The position numbers and the translations under genes were made by a program. 64,000 nt of DNA. Origin: Hyphomicrobiales bacterium. GTDB taxonomy: Bacteria > Pseudomonadota > Alphaproteobacteria > Rhizobiales > Rhizobiaceae. Positions within the stretch are counted from its first letter, which is position 1. Each line of letters begins with the position of its first letter. The stretch lies in contig UCJA01000007.1 of the NCBI GenBank assembly GCA_900472675.1, positions 248,001 through 312,000 on the forward strand, written 5' to 3'. Below the pieces are notes generated by a model. That model saw nothing but the letters and a program-made list of their open reading frames with translations, searched no databases and was not told where the DNA came from. Positions 45,542 to 53,686 of this stretch are shown one piece after another.

Positions 45542-46398
45542 GAGCGGTCCCCGGCCGCACTCGTAAATGCATAGGCCTCGCCATCCTTCCGGACGGTTCC
45601 GACGCCCGGATAGATCCAGTGGAAACCGAGCAATGTCGCGTTGTCTCGAACTGCGCGGTCGAGGAGAGCCCGCCTCGTGACCCGCGCGCGGTCCGGGTCC
45701 ATGTCGAAACCAAAACTCCACTCTGGTTTCTCGAAGGCAACAACGTCGCTTGCGACTGCGTCAACGGTTACGATCAGGGGAAGGTCGGCATTCAGCTGGA
45801 ATGACAGGTGTCCTGCCGTGTGACCGGGGGTCGCAATTACCATTAGGCCTGGGACGATTTCATCACCGTCGTTCAGGAACGTCACGCGATCGGCGATGGC
45901 GTTCAGATCCCGGCGTGCTCCTTCGACAAATGGTTGCACCTCGGCAGGCAGTGCCGAAGCGGCGTCGCCCATCCAGAAATCCCATTCCTCGCGCCCCACA
46001 AAATGCCGTGCCTTGGGGAACCGAAGCTCGCCATTCTCGCGCAGCAGGCCCCATATATGGTCGGGATGCGCATGCGAGATGATCACGATAGTGACGTCTT
46101 CAGCGGAGTATCCAGCGCTCTTCAGATTTTCCTCCAGACGCCCCTCGGTCGGCTGGAAGCGGTTGCCAGCACCGACGTCGATAAGGATCACGTCGTCTTC
46201 CGTCACGATCAGCGGTATATTCGATTGAGCGTGTGCCATATTGTCCGAGCCATTCAGTCTCGCGACCACCACCGCGCGTTCCGCATCTGTTGCTTCCGGC
46301 GCGAATAGCTCGCCGTTCAGCAAAATCGGGCCATCGGACAAGACGGTCACGGCGAACATGCCATGCTTGAAGGAGTAAAAATCAGTCTGGGATGCCAT
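45538..46398 (-). CDS. Metallo-beta-lactamase-fold hydrolase
   Basis: A 286-residue MBL-fold hydrolase. The metal site is HAHPDHIWG (about residues 110-118), with His of GHTAGH near 191 and Asp of VTVDAVASD near 210. The N-terminal SFKHGMFAVTVLSDGPI suits the lactonase/quorum-quenching-like subgroup. No signal peptide. The start ATG 46398 has GAGGAG upstream. It sits between another MBL gene and the MFS gene in a minus-strand operon. Lactone or ester hydrolysis is likely; the substrate is not defined. Confidence 0.88.
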   Translation of the reverse strand: MASQTDFYSFKHGMFAVTVLSDGPILLNGELFAPEATDAERAVVVARLNGSDNMAHAQSNIPLIVTEDDVILIDVGAGNRFQPTEGRLEENLKSAGYSAEDVTIVIISHAHPDHIWGLLRENGELRFPKARHFVGREEWDFWMGDAASALPAEVQPFVEGARRDLNAIADRVTFLNDGDEIVPGLMVIATPGHTAGHLSFQLNADLPLIVTVDAVASDVVAFEKPEWSFGFDMDPDRARVTRRALLDRAVRDNATLLGFHWIYPGVGTVRKDGEAYAFTSAAGDRS

Positions 46399-46448
46399 CG
46401 GGCATGCTCCTCGTTTCGATTGCCGATAAAGCGGATCTGATCTGGCAC

Positions 46449-47534
46449 TCAGCGAGTCGGTGTCGTCGACCGCGTTGGCGTGGTCGGCCGCGTTGGCGCC
46501 GGACCCTCGTAATTGGCGGGGATCCAGGAAAAGCTTCCCTGCGACGCACGCACATGGCCGAGACCGGGGAAAGCGACATGCGCAGCGCCGATCCAGTAGC
46601 CATGTCTTGCGGCATCGGAGAAAATTGCGACGCGTTCGCTTTCAGCCAGTTTTGGTTCGCTGTCATATGCCAGCGTCACCCCCGGCTGCGGGAACTGGAT
46701 TGGCGCCACGTGAACGACGTCACCCCAAAGAACCAGGGTTTCGCCCCGGCTTTCGACCTTGAAGAAGCTGTGGCCGGGCGTGTGGCCGGGGCTTGCGATA
46801 GGCGTGATCCCGGGCGTCAGTTCCTTGCCGTATTGGAATGGCTTGAAGCGGCCGGATTCCACATAGGGTTTAACCGAAGCCTGATCGCCCTCGAACATGG
46901 AATGAAGCAGCGACGGCGCGGATGCCTCGTTGTCCTTGTTGAGCCAGTAAGCGGCGTCCGCGTCGCTCACGCGAACGATCGCTTTGGCAAATGCAGCGAT
47001 CCCGCCTGGTGCGATGCCGCCCACGTGGTCGGCATGCAGATGGGTCAGATAGATTTCATCGACCTGCTCAGGTGCATAGCCAGCGCTTTTCAAGTTTTCG
47101 AGGAGGTGCCCGCAGCAATCCCCGTAGAGTGTGCCGGCACCGCTATCGACGAGAATCAACCTGGATCCGGTATTGATCAGGAACGCATTGATCGATCCCT
47201 GCAGGGGTAATGACAGGCTGCTCTCCGCCAGCAAGGCGTCAGAAGTGCCGGGAGAGAACGCCTCGAACGATACGGTCTTGCCCTGGCTATCCTGCGTGGT
47301 CAGCACCTCATGGACCGGAAACGGGTGGGTGCCATCGGACAGAGCGGTAATCTCGAAATCGCCGAGTGCCATCCTGTAGAAGCCCGGAGCCTGCGTGCCG
47401 ACTGGGGGCGCTGCCGCTTGAGCGGTCATAGGGCCTAACGCGAGCACGCAGCATATGACGGTTGACACGAGCCTTGCCAGATCGAGACGGCGGGCGCTCG
47501 GTTGGTCGAGTTGCGGGGCTGGGTTCGGGAACAT
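46449..47534 (-). CDS. Exported metallo-beta-lactamase-fold hydrolase with Pro/Thr/Arg tail
   Basis: A 361-residue MBL-fold protein. A signal peptide is likely (residues 14-41: ARRLDLARLVSTVICCVLAL then PMTAQAA). Metal ligands are seen in HLHADHVGG (about 165), GHTPGH (about 251) and LWGDVVH (about 269). The last 15 residues are a low-complexity tail built on a T(P)TR repeat, absent from the second MBL protein. The two MBL proteins share layout (ENLKSAGY before the metal motif) and may be paralogues, one exported and one cytoplasmic. First gene of the operon that leads to the MFS transporter. Confidence 0.87.
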   Translation of the reverse strand: MFPNPAPQLDQPSARRLDLARLVSTVICCVLALGPMTAQAAAPPVGTQAPGFYRMALGDFEITALSDGTHPFPVHEVLTTQDSQGKTVSFEAFSPGTSDALLAESSLSLPLQGSINAFLINTGSRLILVDSGAGTLYGDCCGHLLENLKSAGYAPEQVDEIYLTHLHADHVGGIAPGGIAAFAKAIVRVSDADAAYWLNKDNEASAPSLLHSMFEGDQASVKPYVESGRFKPFQYGKELTPGITPIASPGHTPGHSFFKVESRGETLVLWGDVVHVAPIQFPQPGVTLAYDSEPKLAESERVAIFSDAARHGYWIGAAHVAFPGLGHVRASQGSFSWIPANYEGPAPTRPTTPTRSTTPTR

Positions 47535-47854
47535 TCATTTCTCCTACATGCTAGGCGCGCCATGCCGACCGAAGGCGCATCGATAGGTCGGCGCCATTCG
47601 CGTCGGTCGAAGGGCTGGCGGGCGCTCAGGACGAGCAATCCGAGAAGCGCGGACAGCGGCTGTGTTTTTCGTATTGTCATTGTCAATGTCATTGGCAGCG
47701 AACGTCGCTGCCTGACATCCGCAGAAGACCACAGGGCGCCCTTCTTTTCTTGTGCAAGACAAGCGCCGTTTGAAGCATCCTACGCAATGACACCTGGGAT
47801 CACGGTTTCGAATGGTCTGGGATGGTGGACTGCAGCTACACCGGCGACTTACCG
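47535..47854. other. 320-bp intergenic region
   Basis: This holds the 5' leader of the minus-strand MBL gene and the 3' flank of the receiver gene. A small AT-richer patch (about 47660-47700, with GTATTGTCATTGTCAATGTC) may contain the MBL promoter. No further gene, tRNA or terminator with a T-run is seen. Confidence 0.5.
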
Positions 47855-48235
47855 TTAGGACCGTGGCGCCATGACTTCCGCCAGCCTGCGGTCGACGTCC
47901 TCGGCATTGAACGGTTTGCTCAGCAGCGAGGCAGCTCCCGCCCGAGACGCCCGTTCGAGAAGGGTGGCGTCGAAACGGCCAGTCATCAGGATGACGGGGA
48001 GATTAGGAAAGATAGCGTGGACCTTCGCGATCAGCTCGATCCCAGATATCAACGGCATGTGGACATCGCTGATGAGACACGCGAAATCGCCCAGGCTTGG
48101 ACACGACAGCAAGGCAGCGCACGAGGCAAAGCATTCGGATCTATATCCAAGCGACCGCAGTAGGCTGGAAAGCGCAAGCGGAATATCTTCGTCATCGTCG
48201 ATAACACCGATGAGAGGTGCGACGCCTGGTGTCAT
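47855..48235 (-). CDS. Receiver-only response regulator (first copy)
   Basis: A 126-residue stand-alone REC domain. Acidic cluster IDDDEDIP, phospho-acceptor Asp in CLISDVHMP (about residue 51), switch Thr in LMTG and Lys in LLSKPF are all present. No output domain follows, so it acts by protein contact or as a phosphate sink. I chose ATG 48235 with CGGAG 9 bases ahead. It is paralogous to the receiver at 51256 (shared SSLLRS, ISD(V/I)HMP). It is divergent from the YcaC-like hydrolase. Confidence 0.88.
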   Translation of the reverse strand: MTPGVAPLIGVIDDDEDIPLALSSLLRSLGYRSECFASCAALLSCPSLGDFACLISDVHMPLISGIELIAKVHAIFPNLPVILMTGRFDATLLERASRAGAASLLSKPFNAEDVDRRLAEVMAPRS

Positions 48236-48570
48236 CGCGCTATGCTCCGGAATGGAATTCCGCGAGGGTGCCACTCACCTCCAGGCGGTCGGTACGGACG
48301 TTGCCACATCGCAGTCTCCACTCCCCTAAACGCTCACCATCCGCAGCCAGCGCTTACGTTCATATCCGGCTAGGTTACGCGGTTCGATTTCGCGAGCAGA
48401 CGCCGGACGGCCTGCGATCAAATGTTTAACGAAGAGGCTAGACAACTCACATCCGGGGCGATTGAAGATTCCCATCTCATTCCCACGAAAATGAAGTGCT
48501 TCCGTCCAAGCTTCTGCCGGGCTTGGCCGCTAATTTTGCGGCCGCCGCCCTACCACACAAGGAGCAGACA
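48236..48570. other. 335-bp divergent intergenic region
   Basis: It separates the minus-strand receiver gene from the plus-strand hydrolase gene and should contain promoters for both. I found only a long-spaced TCCGGC/GCCGGA pair around 48366-48410 and no clear -35/-10 pair. No open frame with protein-like content is seen. Confidence 0.5.
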
Positions 48571-49197
48571 GTGACACAGTTGCCTCTCATGACGCCTTCG
48601 GATCCCGTTCTCGTTATCCTCGACCAGCAGGCAGGACTTGCGTTCGGGGTTGGATCAGCGGACAGACAAGTCCTTCTCGGGAACACCGTCGCGCTGGCCA
48701 AGACGGCCAAACTTTTCGAGATACCCACTATAGTGTCGACCTCGGCCTCAAAGGTCTACAGCGGCCCGATCATGCCACCGATCGCCAACGCCCTCCCTGA
48801 CGTTCCCATTCACGAACGCCGCAGCATGAATGCCTGGGAAGACGACGCGGTCCGAAGCGCCATCGAGAATACCGGCCGTCGGAAACTCCTGGTATCGGGT
48901 CTTTTGACAGAGGCCTGCGTGTCTTTTCCTGTGCTCTGTGCTCTTGCCGAGGGCTTCGACGTTTCCGTTGTCGCTGACACCTGCGGCGGGATCACGCCTG
49001 AGAGTCATGCTCTGGCTCTTAGAAGACTGGAAGCCGCCGGGGCGACCGTCACCTCATGGATCCAGGTGCTGCTGGAACTGCAGAGAGACTGGACCCGCAA
49101 AGCCACCTATGATGGTGCGCGCGCCATCGTCGAAGCGCACGCCGGGGGCTACGGAATAGGGCTTGCCTACGCCCGGGACATGATACGCTCCGTCTGA
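48571..49197 (+). CDS. Isochorismatase-family hydrolase (YcaC-like)
   Basis: A 208-residue cysteine hydrolase. The expected triad is Asp in LVILDQQAG (about residue 16), a Lys or its equivalent in STSASKVYSG (about 60) and Cys in TEACVSFPVLCALAEGF (about 120). The TEACVSFP and VVADTCGG wording is closest to YcaC rather than nicotinamidases. The start is GTG 48571 with AAGGAG 6 bases ahead; no ATG is available near. It is flanked by a receiver-only regulator and a FixJ-type regulator. Substrate unknown, probably an amide or ureido compound. Confidence 0.87.
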   Translation: MTQLPLMTPSDPVLVILDQQAGLAFGVGSADRQVLLGNTVALAKTAKLFEIPTIVSTSASKVYSGPIMPPIANALPDVPIHERRSMNAWEDDAVRSAIENTGRRKLLVSGLLTEACVSFPVLCALAEGFDVSVVADTCGGITPESHALALRRLEAAGATVTSWIQVLLELQRDWTRKATYDGARAIVEAHAGGYGIGLAYARDMIRSV

Positions 49198-49655
49198 CCG
49201 CTCCGCTTGTTGGGGAATGACACTGTCTTCGGCACGTGACACCTTTGGGCTTGGACCGGGCTTATGTTCAAAGACTGGGGCGCATCTAGCCCTCAATCTT
49301 TGTCGGCGCTTTACTCCACGCGCATGCTGCGACCATACGTCGGTGTGCGATCAAGGCGTCACCGGGGAATCACGCGGAAAGACTGGCCCTCCGTCACCGG
49401 GTTCTTCTAGAACAGAACACACGTCGTTTGCCGAATAGCTCCGCCTCGTCAACGGGTAACCTAGCGTCATTCTACATGTCGTGGTACATAATCATCGGCT
49501 ACATTCTGTTCAAACCCCTATGTAGCTGGCGTTCCCTTGGTGCGTCAGACGTTATCCCGCGATGTGCGGCAAACCGAAGCCATTGTATTTTACAATGATG
49601 GAGATGAGGGCAGCCCGGCGGCCGAGCCGCTGCACAGGCTGCCGAGGAGTTGTGC
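49198..49655. other. 458-bp intergenic region with GTTC-N5-GAAC dyad
   Basis: The leader of the FixJ-type gene. It contains GTTCTTCTAGAAC (49401-49413), an inverted GTTC-N5-GAAC that continues into a second GAAC at 49415-49418, and TGTTCAAAC at 49507-49515. The same dyad form occurs at 56060-56072. No credible gene or RNA fold is seen. Confidence 0.45.
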
Positions 49656-50276
49656 ATGTCCGACGCGAGCGGCGCTGTAGTGCATGTGATCGACGACGAT
49701 AACGATATTCGTCTGTCTCTAGACAGTCTCTTGCGATCGGTCGGGCTCGACACAGAACTGCACCCGACGCCGCCCAGCCTGCAGGCTTTTAATCTCGGGC
49801 GCCCGCAATGCGCCTTGGTGGACGTTCGCCTTCGCGGCTCCAGCGGGCTGGATTTCCAGGATCAGCTGGTCAGGAGCAACGTTGGCGTCCCGGTCATCAT
49901 GATGACCGGGTTCGGGGATATTCCGATGAGCGTCAGAGCGATGAAGGCGGGGGCGGTCGATTTTCTTCCAAAGCCGTTCCGCGATCAGGACCTCCTCGAC
50001 GCTGTCACCCGCGCCATCGACATCGATCGCTGCAGACGGGTGCGGGAGGCTGAGACATCGACGGTGCTGGCCCGCTACAGCGATCTCAGCGAACGCGAAA
50101 AAGAAGTCATGGCGCTGGTTGTGACCGGCAAGATGAATAAGCAGGTGGCGGCGTCACTCGCGCTGAGCGAGGTGACCGTGAAGGTCCACAGGGGTGCGGC
50201 AATGCGCAAGATGCAAGCTCGCTCGCTGGCGGATCTCATCAAGATGAACGACGCTGTGGTCGCCTCTGCCGGCTGA
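49656..50276 (+). CDS. FixJ/NodW-family response regulator (first copy)
   Basis: A 206-residue regulator. The receiver has IDDDNDIRL, phospho-acceptor Asp56 in ALVDVRLRG, MMTGFGDIPMSVRAMKAGA and Lys in LPKPFRDQD. A linker of about 15 residues leads to a LuxR-type HTH (LSEREKEVMALVVTGKMNKQ, then LSEVTVKVHRGAAMRKM). I chose ATG 49656 with GAGGAG 6 bases ahead. No kinase gene adjoins. It is strongly similar to the regulator at 52661, including an unbroken IPMSVRAMKAGA block. Confidence 0.93.
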   Translation: MSDASGAVVHVIDDDNDIRLSLDSLLRSVGLDTELHPTPPSLQAFNLGRPQCALVDVRLRGSSGLDFQDQLVRSNVGVPVIMMTGFGDIPMSVRAMKAGAVDFLPKPFRDQDLLDAVTRAIDIDRCRRVREAETSTVLARYSDLSEREKEVMALVVTGKMNKQVAASLALSEVTVKVHRGAAMRKMQARSLADLIKMNDAVVASAG

Positions 50277-50299
50277 CTGCTCGCGCCTCGCTGCCGGAC

Positions 50300-50872
50300 T
50301 CATGCCGCGGTTGCGTGAACCCCGGCGCTGCGGCGAAACCGTCGCCATGCGCTTGGCGTCGACCCAGTCGCGCGACGGAAGAGACGGGAAAGATGTGCCT
50401 GGTCCGCCAGGCCGCAATCCAGCGCAATTTCGCTGAGCGGCGCTTCGGTATTGATCATCCTGTGCTTGGCATGCTCGACGCGTTGTTCGAGAATGTAGCT
50501 GTGGGGCGAAGTACCGAAGCTCGCCTTGAAGGCCGTCGAGAAATAGCTCGTGCTGAGCTTGGCGATCCGCGCAAGGTCGTCCAGCATGATCGGCTCGGCC
50601 AGGTGCCGCTCGATGAATTCCTTGACCCGATTGATCTGCCAGGGCGCAAGCCCACCGGATGGGCGGCCCTTGGTTTCTCCAGCCGGACCGGCATAGACGG
50701 GCCGCAGGAGTGTGGACGCCTTCCTGATGAGATTGATCGCAATGTTTTCATCCTGATTGACGCAGTTCATGGCGTCGAGGATCAGGCGAGAAAACTCACC
50801 CGACATCTCCATGTCGTGCAGCGCAAAACTAGGGGAAAATTCGGCTTTCAAGGTTGCAGCGCTGTTGGACAT
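50300..50872 (-). CDS. AraC-family regulator, short form
   Basis: A 190-residue regulator. The C-terminal AraC HTH pair occupies about residues 80-180: IMLDDLARIAKLSTSYFSTA, SPHSYILEQRVEHAKHRM, then LSEIALDCGLADQAHLSRLF and the ATGSTPSAWRR end. Only about 75 residues precede it, with no cupin-like sensor domain, so ligand sensing is not obvious. It converges with the FixJ-type gene (24-bp gap) and is divergent from the receiver at 51256. Confidence 0.9.
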   Translation of the reverse strand: MSNSAATLKAEFSPSFALHDMEMSGEFSRLILDAMNCVNQDENIAINLIRKASTLLRPVYAGPAGETKGRPSGGLAPWQINRVKEFIERHLAEPIMLDDLARIAKLSTSYFSTAFKASFGTSPHSYILEQRVEHAKHRMINTEAPLSEIALDCGLADQAHLSRLFRRATGSTPSAWRRFRRSAGVHATAA

Positions 50873-51255
50873 AGAAGACTTCCTCGGAGATTGGACCGGT
50901 GTTGCCAGACCAATCTGCCGTCTTCAGGCCTTGCACGAAATTGTACGATTACGTCACAGGATCAGACATGCGTCCTAGTCGGGCATACCAAGGTATTATG
51001 CCGGTTAGGATCAACCGTGATCCGGCTTTTCCCAGACGGCCCCATATCCTTGCCTCTTAGTACCATCCAACGGTGCTGAATGTGCGTCAGCAGCAGGTTC
51101 TCAAGGACGGCGCGCGCTCGGCAATGCAGGATCACAAGCCTCGTCTCGGACAGTACGAAGTTGATCTGCATCATTACCCAGATCTGAGCTTATGTTAGCC
51201 TTTTCGCGTTGAAGGCTGTGAGACCACGGTCGCCAAAGCATCGAAAGGGCTAGAG
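50873..51255. other. 383-bp divergent intergenic region
   Basis: It lies between the AraC gene and the receiver-only gene. It holds a short inverted repeat GGATCA (51008-51013) / TGATCC (51018-51023) followed by GGCTTTT, which could be a weak terminator or operator. No gene, tRNA or strong promoter is evident. Confidence 0.45.
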
Positions 51256-51627
51256 ATGCTGGTGGGCATTGTAGACGATGACGTCGATATACTACCTGCA
51301 CTCAGCAGCCTGCTCAGATCGATGGGGCACGACACCGAGTGCTTTTCCTCGGCCGGGCAGCTTTTCAGGCGGGGTGAACTGTCTCGATTTTCCTGCATAA
51401 TCAGTGACATTCACATGCCGGGCATGAATGGACTGGAACTCACCAGAGCTGTACTCGCGATCTCCGACAATCTTGCCGTCATCCTGATGAGCGGGACACT
51501 GGACGCTCGTCTGCGACAACATGCAAAGGATTGCGGCGCGGTGGCCGTGGTCGAAAAGCCTCTGATGTTCGATGACCTGCAGGCGGCCCTCTCCACGGCT
51601 ACTCTCAAGCCTGAAGCGGCAGGCTGA
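51256..51627 (+). CDS. Receiver-only response regulator (second copy)
   Basis: A 123-residue REC domain. It has VDDDVDIL, phospho-acceptor Asp51 in CIISDIHMPGM and Lys in VVEKPL. The switch residue is Ser (LMSG) where the first copy has Thr, a tolerated change. No output domain. It is paralogous to 47855-48235 and, like it, is encoded next to a hydrolase and a FixJ-type regulator. It lies 215 bp before the hydrolase gene, so co-transcription is possible but not certain. Confidence 0.87.
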   Translation: MLVGIVDDDVDILPALSSLLRSMGHDTECFSSAGQLFRRGELSRFSCIISDIHMPGMNGLELTRAVLAISDNLAVILMSGTLDARLRQHAKDCGAVAVVEKPLMFDDLQAALSTATLKPEAAG

Positions 51628-51842
51628 CCTCGGCAACAGTCCGACTGAGCACAGCACTTCCACCCAGACCTTTCCCACCCTGATGTCCCGACGCTCCCTC
51701 TGAAGCACCGAGAGCTGCGGCTTTATTTAGAACAAAACTCCCGCTTTTTGATGGATACGCCCGCCCCGTTTTCGCAACTGTAGCGGTCGTAATCGGCGGG
51801 TGGTAAGGATCGCGCTACTGGATACCAGCCTCGGGGACCGTC

Positions 51843-52664
51843 ATGCCTGTGCTGACCTTACGCGACTACACGCGACTGTATTACAAGGACTGGGGCAGCG
51901 GGCCGCCGGTTCTGTTCAGCCACGGCTGGCCGTTGAGTTCAGATATGTGGGAAAACCAGATGATGTTCCTCGCATCGGAAGGCTACCGAGTCATCGCCCA
52001 CGATCGGCGCGGTTTCGGTCGCTCCGATCAGCCGTGGGACGGTTACGACCACGACACCTTCTCGGAAGATCTGTCCGAAATCATCAACACGCTCGATCTG
52101 GAAGACCTCACGCTTGTCGGCTACGCAATGGGCGGCGGGGAAATCGCGCGCTTTATCGGGCGCCACGGCACGGACAGAGTGTCGCGGGTGGTCCTGATCG
52201 GCGCGACCACGCCGAAGCTTGCGTGGAGCGATGACTATCCGAATGGCGTTCCGCAATCCGTTTTCGACGGCGTCCGGGCCGGGTTGAAATCCGACCGGGC
52301 GGAATTCATCCGAGGTTTCGCGCGCCTATTTTTCGGCGCCGACCGCACCGGGGCGAATGTCTCGGAGGGAAGCATGATGCAGCTTCATCAAATCGCGATG
52401 CAATCCTCTCTGAAAGCAACGCATGACTCGATCACTGCCTGTGCAATGACCGACTATCGGCCTGATATCGAGCGTTTCGACGTTCCCGTGCTGATCATTC
52501 ACGGCGAGGATGATGCGTTCGTCCCGTTGCGAGCAACCGCCCAGCAGGCGATCGAGATCATCCCGGGGGCCTCCCTGAAGATCTACGAGGGCGCGCCGCA
52601 CGGTCTTCTCTTCACCCACAAAGACCGTCTGAACACCGACCTGCTGACATTCCTACGTCAATGA
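51843..52664 (+). CDS. Alpha/beta-hydrolase fold protein lacking the nucleophilic Ser
   Basis: A 273-residue protein of the non-heme chloroperoxidase/arylesterase group. The oxyanion region [11 protein letters not shown], the HDRRGFGRSD turn, the acid Asp in IIHGEDDAFVPL and the His in GAPHGLLFTH are all normal. The nucleophile elbow, however, reads VGYAMGGGE: residue 95 is Ala (GCA at 52125-52127) where the family has Ser in G-x-S-x-G. As written it should be unable to form the acyl-enzyme. Its stop overlaps the FixJ-type gene start (ATGA, 52661-52664), so the two proteins are made together. A signalling or binding role is plausible; a sequencing error or an unusual mechanism are alternatives. 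Confidence 0.87.
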   Translation: MPVLTLRDYTRLYYKDWGSGPPVLFSHGWPLSSDMWENQMMFLASEGYRVIAHDRRGFGRSDQPWDGYDHDTFSEDLSEIINTLDLEDLTLVGYAMGGGEIARFIGRHGTDRVSRVVLIGATTPKLAWSDDYPNGVPQSVFDGVRAGLKSDRAEFIRGFARLFFGADRTGANVSEGSMMQLHQIAMQSSLKATHDSITACAMTDYRPDIERFDVPVLIIHGEDDAFVPLRATAQQAIEIIPGASLKIYEGAPHGLLFTHKDRLNTDLLTFLRQ

Positions 52665-53302
52665 TTGCGACCAAGGCAGATGAAACGATCGTTTATATTG
52701 TTGATGACAATGAGGAATTGCGGCTGTCACTGGATAGCCTGTTCCGCTCGGTCGGCCTGAAGACGCAACTCTTCGAAAGTTCACGCGATTTTCTCGTCGC
52801 TCAGCGAACGGCGAACGTCAGCTGCCTGGTTATAGACGTCAGGCTTCCGGGCATCAGCGGACTGGATTTTCACGAGCAGCTCGTGCAGGCTGGCTCGTCA
52901 ATGCCGGCCATTTTCATGACCGGGTACGGCGATATTCCGATGAGTGTCCGAGCGATGAAGGCCGGCGCGATCGACTTCCTGGTCAAGCCCTTCCGCGACC
53001 AGGACATGCTCGATGCGGTGTCGTCGGCTCTGGAAATCGACCGGGAGCGACGGCAGAAGGATCACCGGTCTGACGCGCTCCGGGAGCGCCTGAAGCAGCT
53101 GAGCCATCGCGAAAAACAGGTCATGACACTGGTTTCCAGGGGGCTCATGAACAAACAAATCGCGGGCGAGCTGTCGCTGAGCGAGGTGACCGTGAAGATC
53201 CATCGTGGATCGATGATGCGCAAAATGAATGCCAAGACCCTCGCTGACCTGATCAGGATGGCAGAACTGCTCGGCGCAGATCGTGACGACTTTCTCTCGT
53301 AG
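52661..53302 (+). CDS. FixJ/NodW-family response regulator (second copy)
   Basis: A 213-residue regulator. The receiver has IVDDNEELRL, phospho-acceptor Asp59 in CLVIDVRLPG, FMTGYGDIPMSVRAMKAGA and Lys in LVKPFRDQD. The LuxR-type HTH shows LSHREKQVMTLVSRGLMNKQ and LSEVTVKIHRGSMMRKM. It is paralogous to 49656-50276, with the receiver 5' half more divergent than the alpha4-alpha5 face and HTH. Translation is coupled to the pseudo-hydrolase gene. No kinase is encoded next to it. Confidence 0.93.
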   Translation: MIATKADETIVYIVDDNEELRLSLDSLFRSVGLKTQLFESSRDFLVAQRTANVSCLVIDVRLPGISGLDFHEQLVQAGSSMPAIFMTGYGDIPMSVRAMKAGAIDFLVKPFRDQDMLDAVSSALEIDRERRQKDHRSDALRERLKQLSHREKQVMTLVSRGLMNKQIAGELSLSEVTVKIHRGSMMRKMNAKTLADLIRMAELLGADRDDFLS

Positions 53303-53686
53303 ACAAGGTCGGGCGACGATAGCTCCAGCCGTTGGTCAACCGAACGGATAGGCCTGTCACCCTTCCGTATCATGGAATTTCTCTCGCTCTCGGGTAAGCC
53401 TCCCCATCACTTTCCCCAAAGGGAGTATGTCCTCTCCCGCTACGGACGAGCTCCGGGCGGTCTTCGTCGTTACCCGGAAGGCGTGCGCATCGAGGGCTAA
53501 CTTCAGAGACGGTTTCGACAAATCGCGCCGACCAGTTCAAGTCGGCGGTCGACCTTTCAGACTACTGTCCTGCAAGAGCGATCAGGCGGCCGTGCGGATC
53601 GGGCCGCGCCACCTTTCCCCTCGCTTATCCAGTCAACGCGATGTCCCCCCTCAAGCGGCGGCCATCCATTCCGCCGGGAGCCCTCT
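53303..53686. other. 384-bp intergenic region
   Basis: It precedes the amidohydrolase gene. A short CCGTT/AACGG stem (about 53330-53348) lies after the FixJ-type stop. GGGAG at 53674-53678 serves the amidohydrolase start. No gene or obvious promoter pair is seen. Confidence 0.45.
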
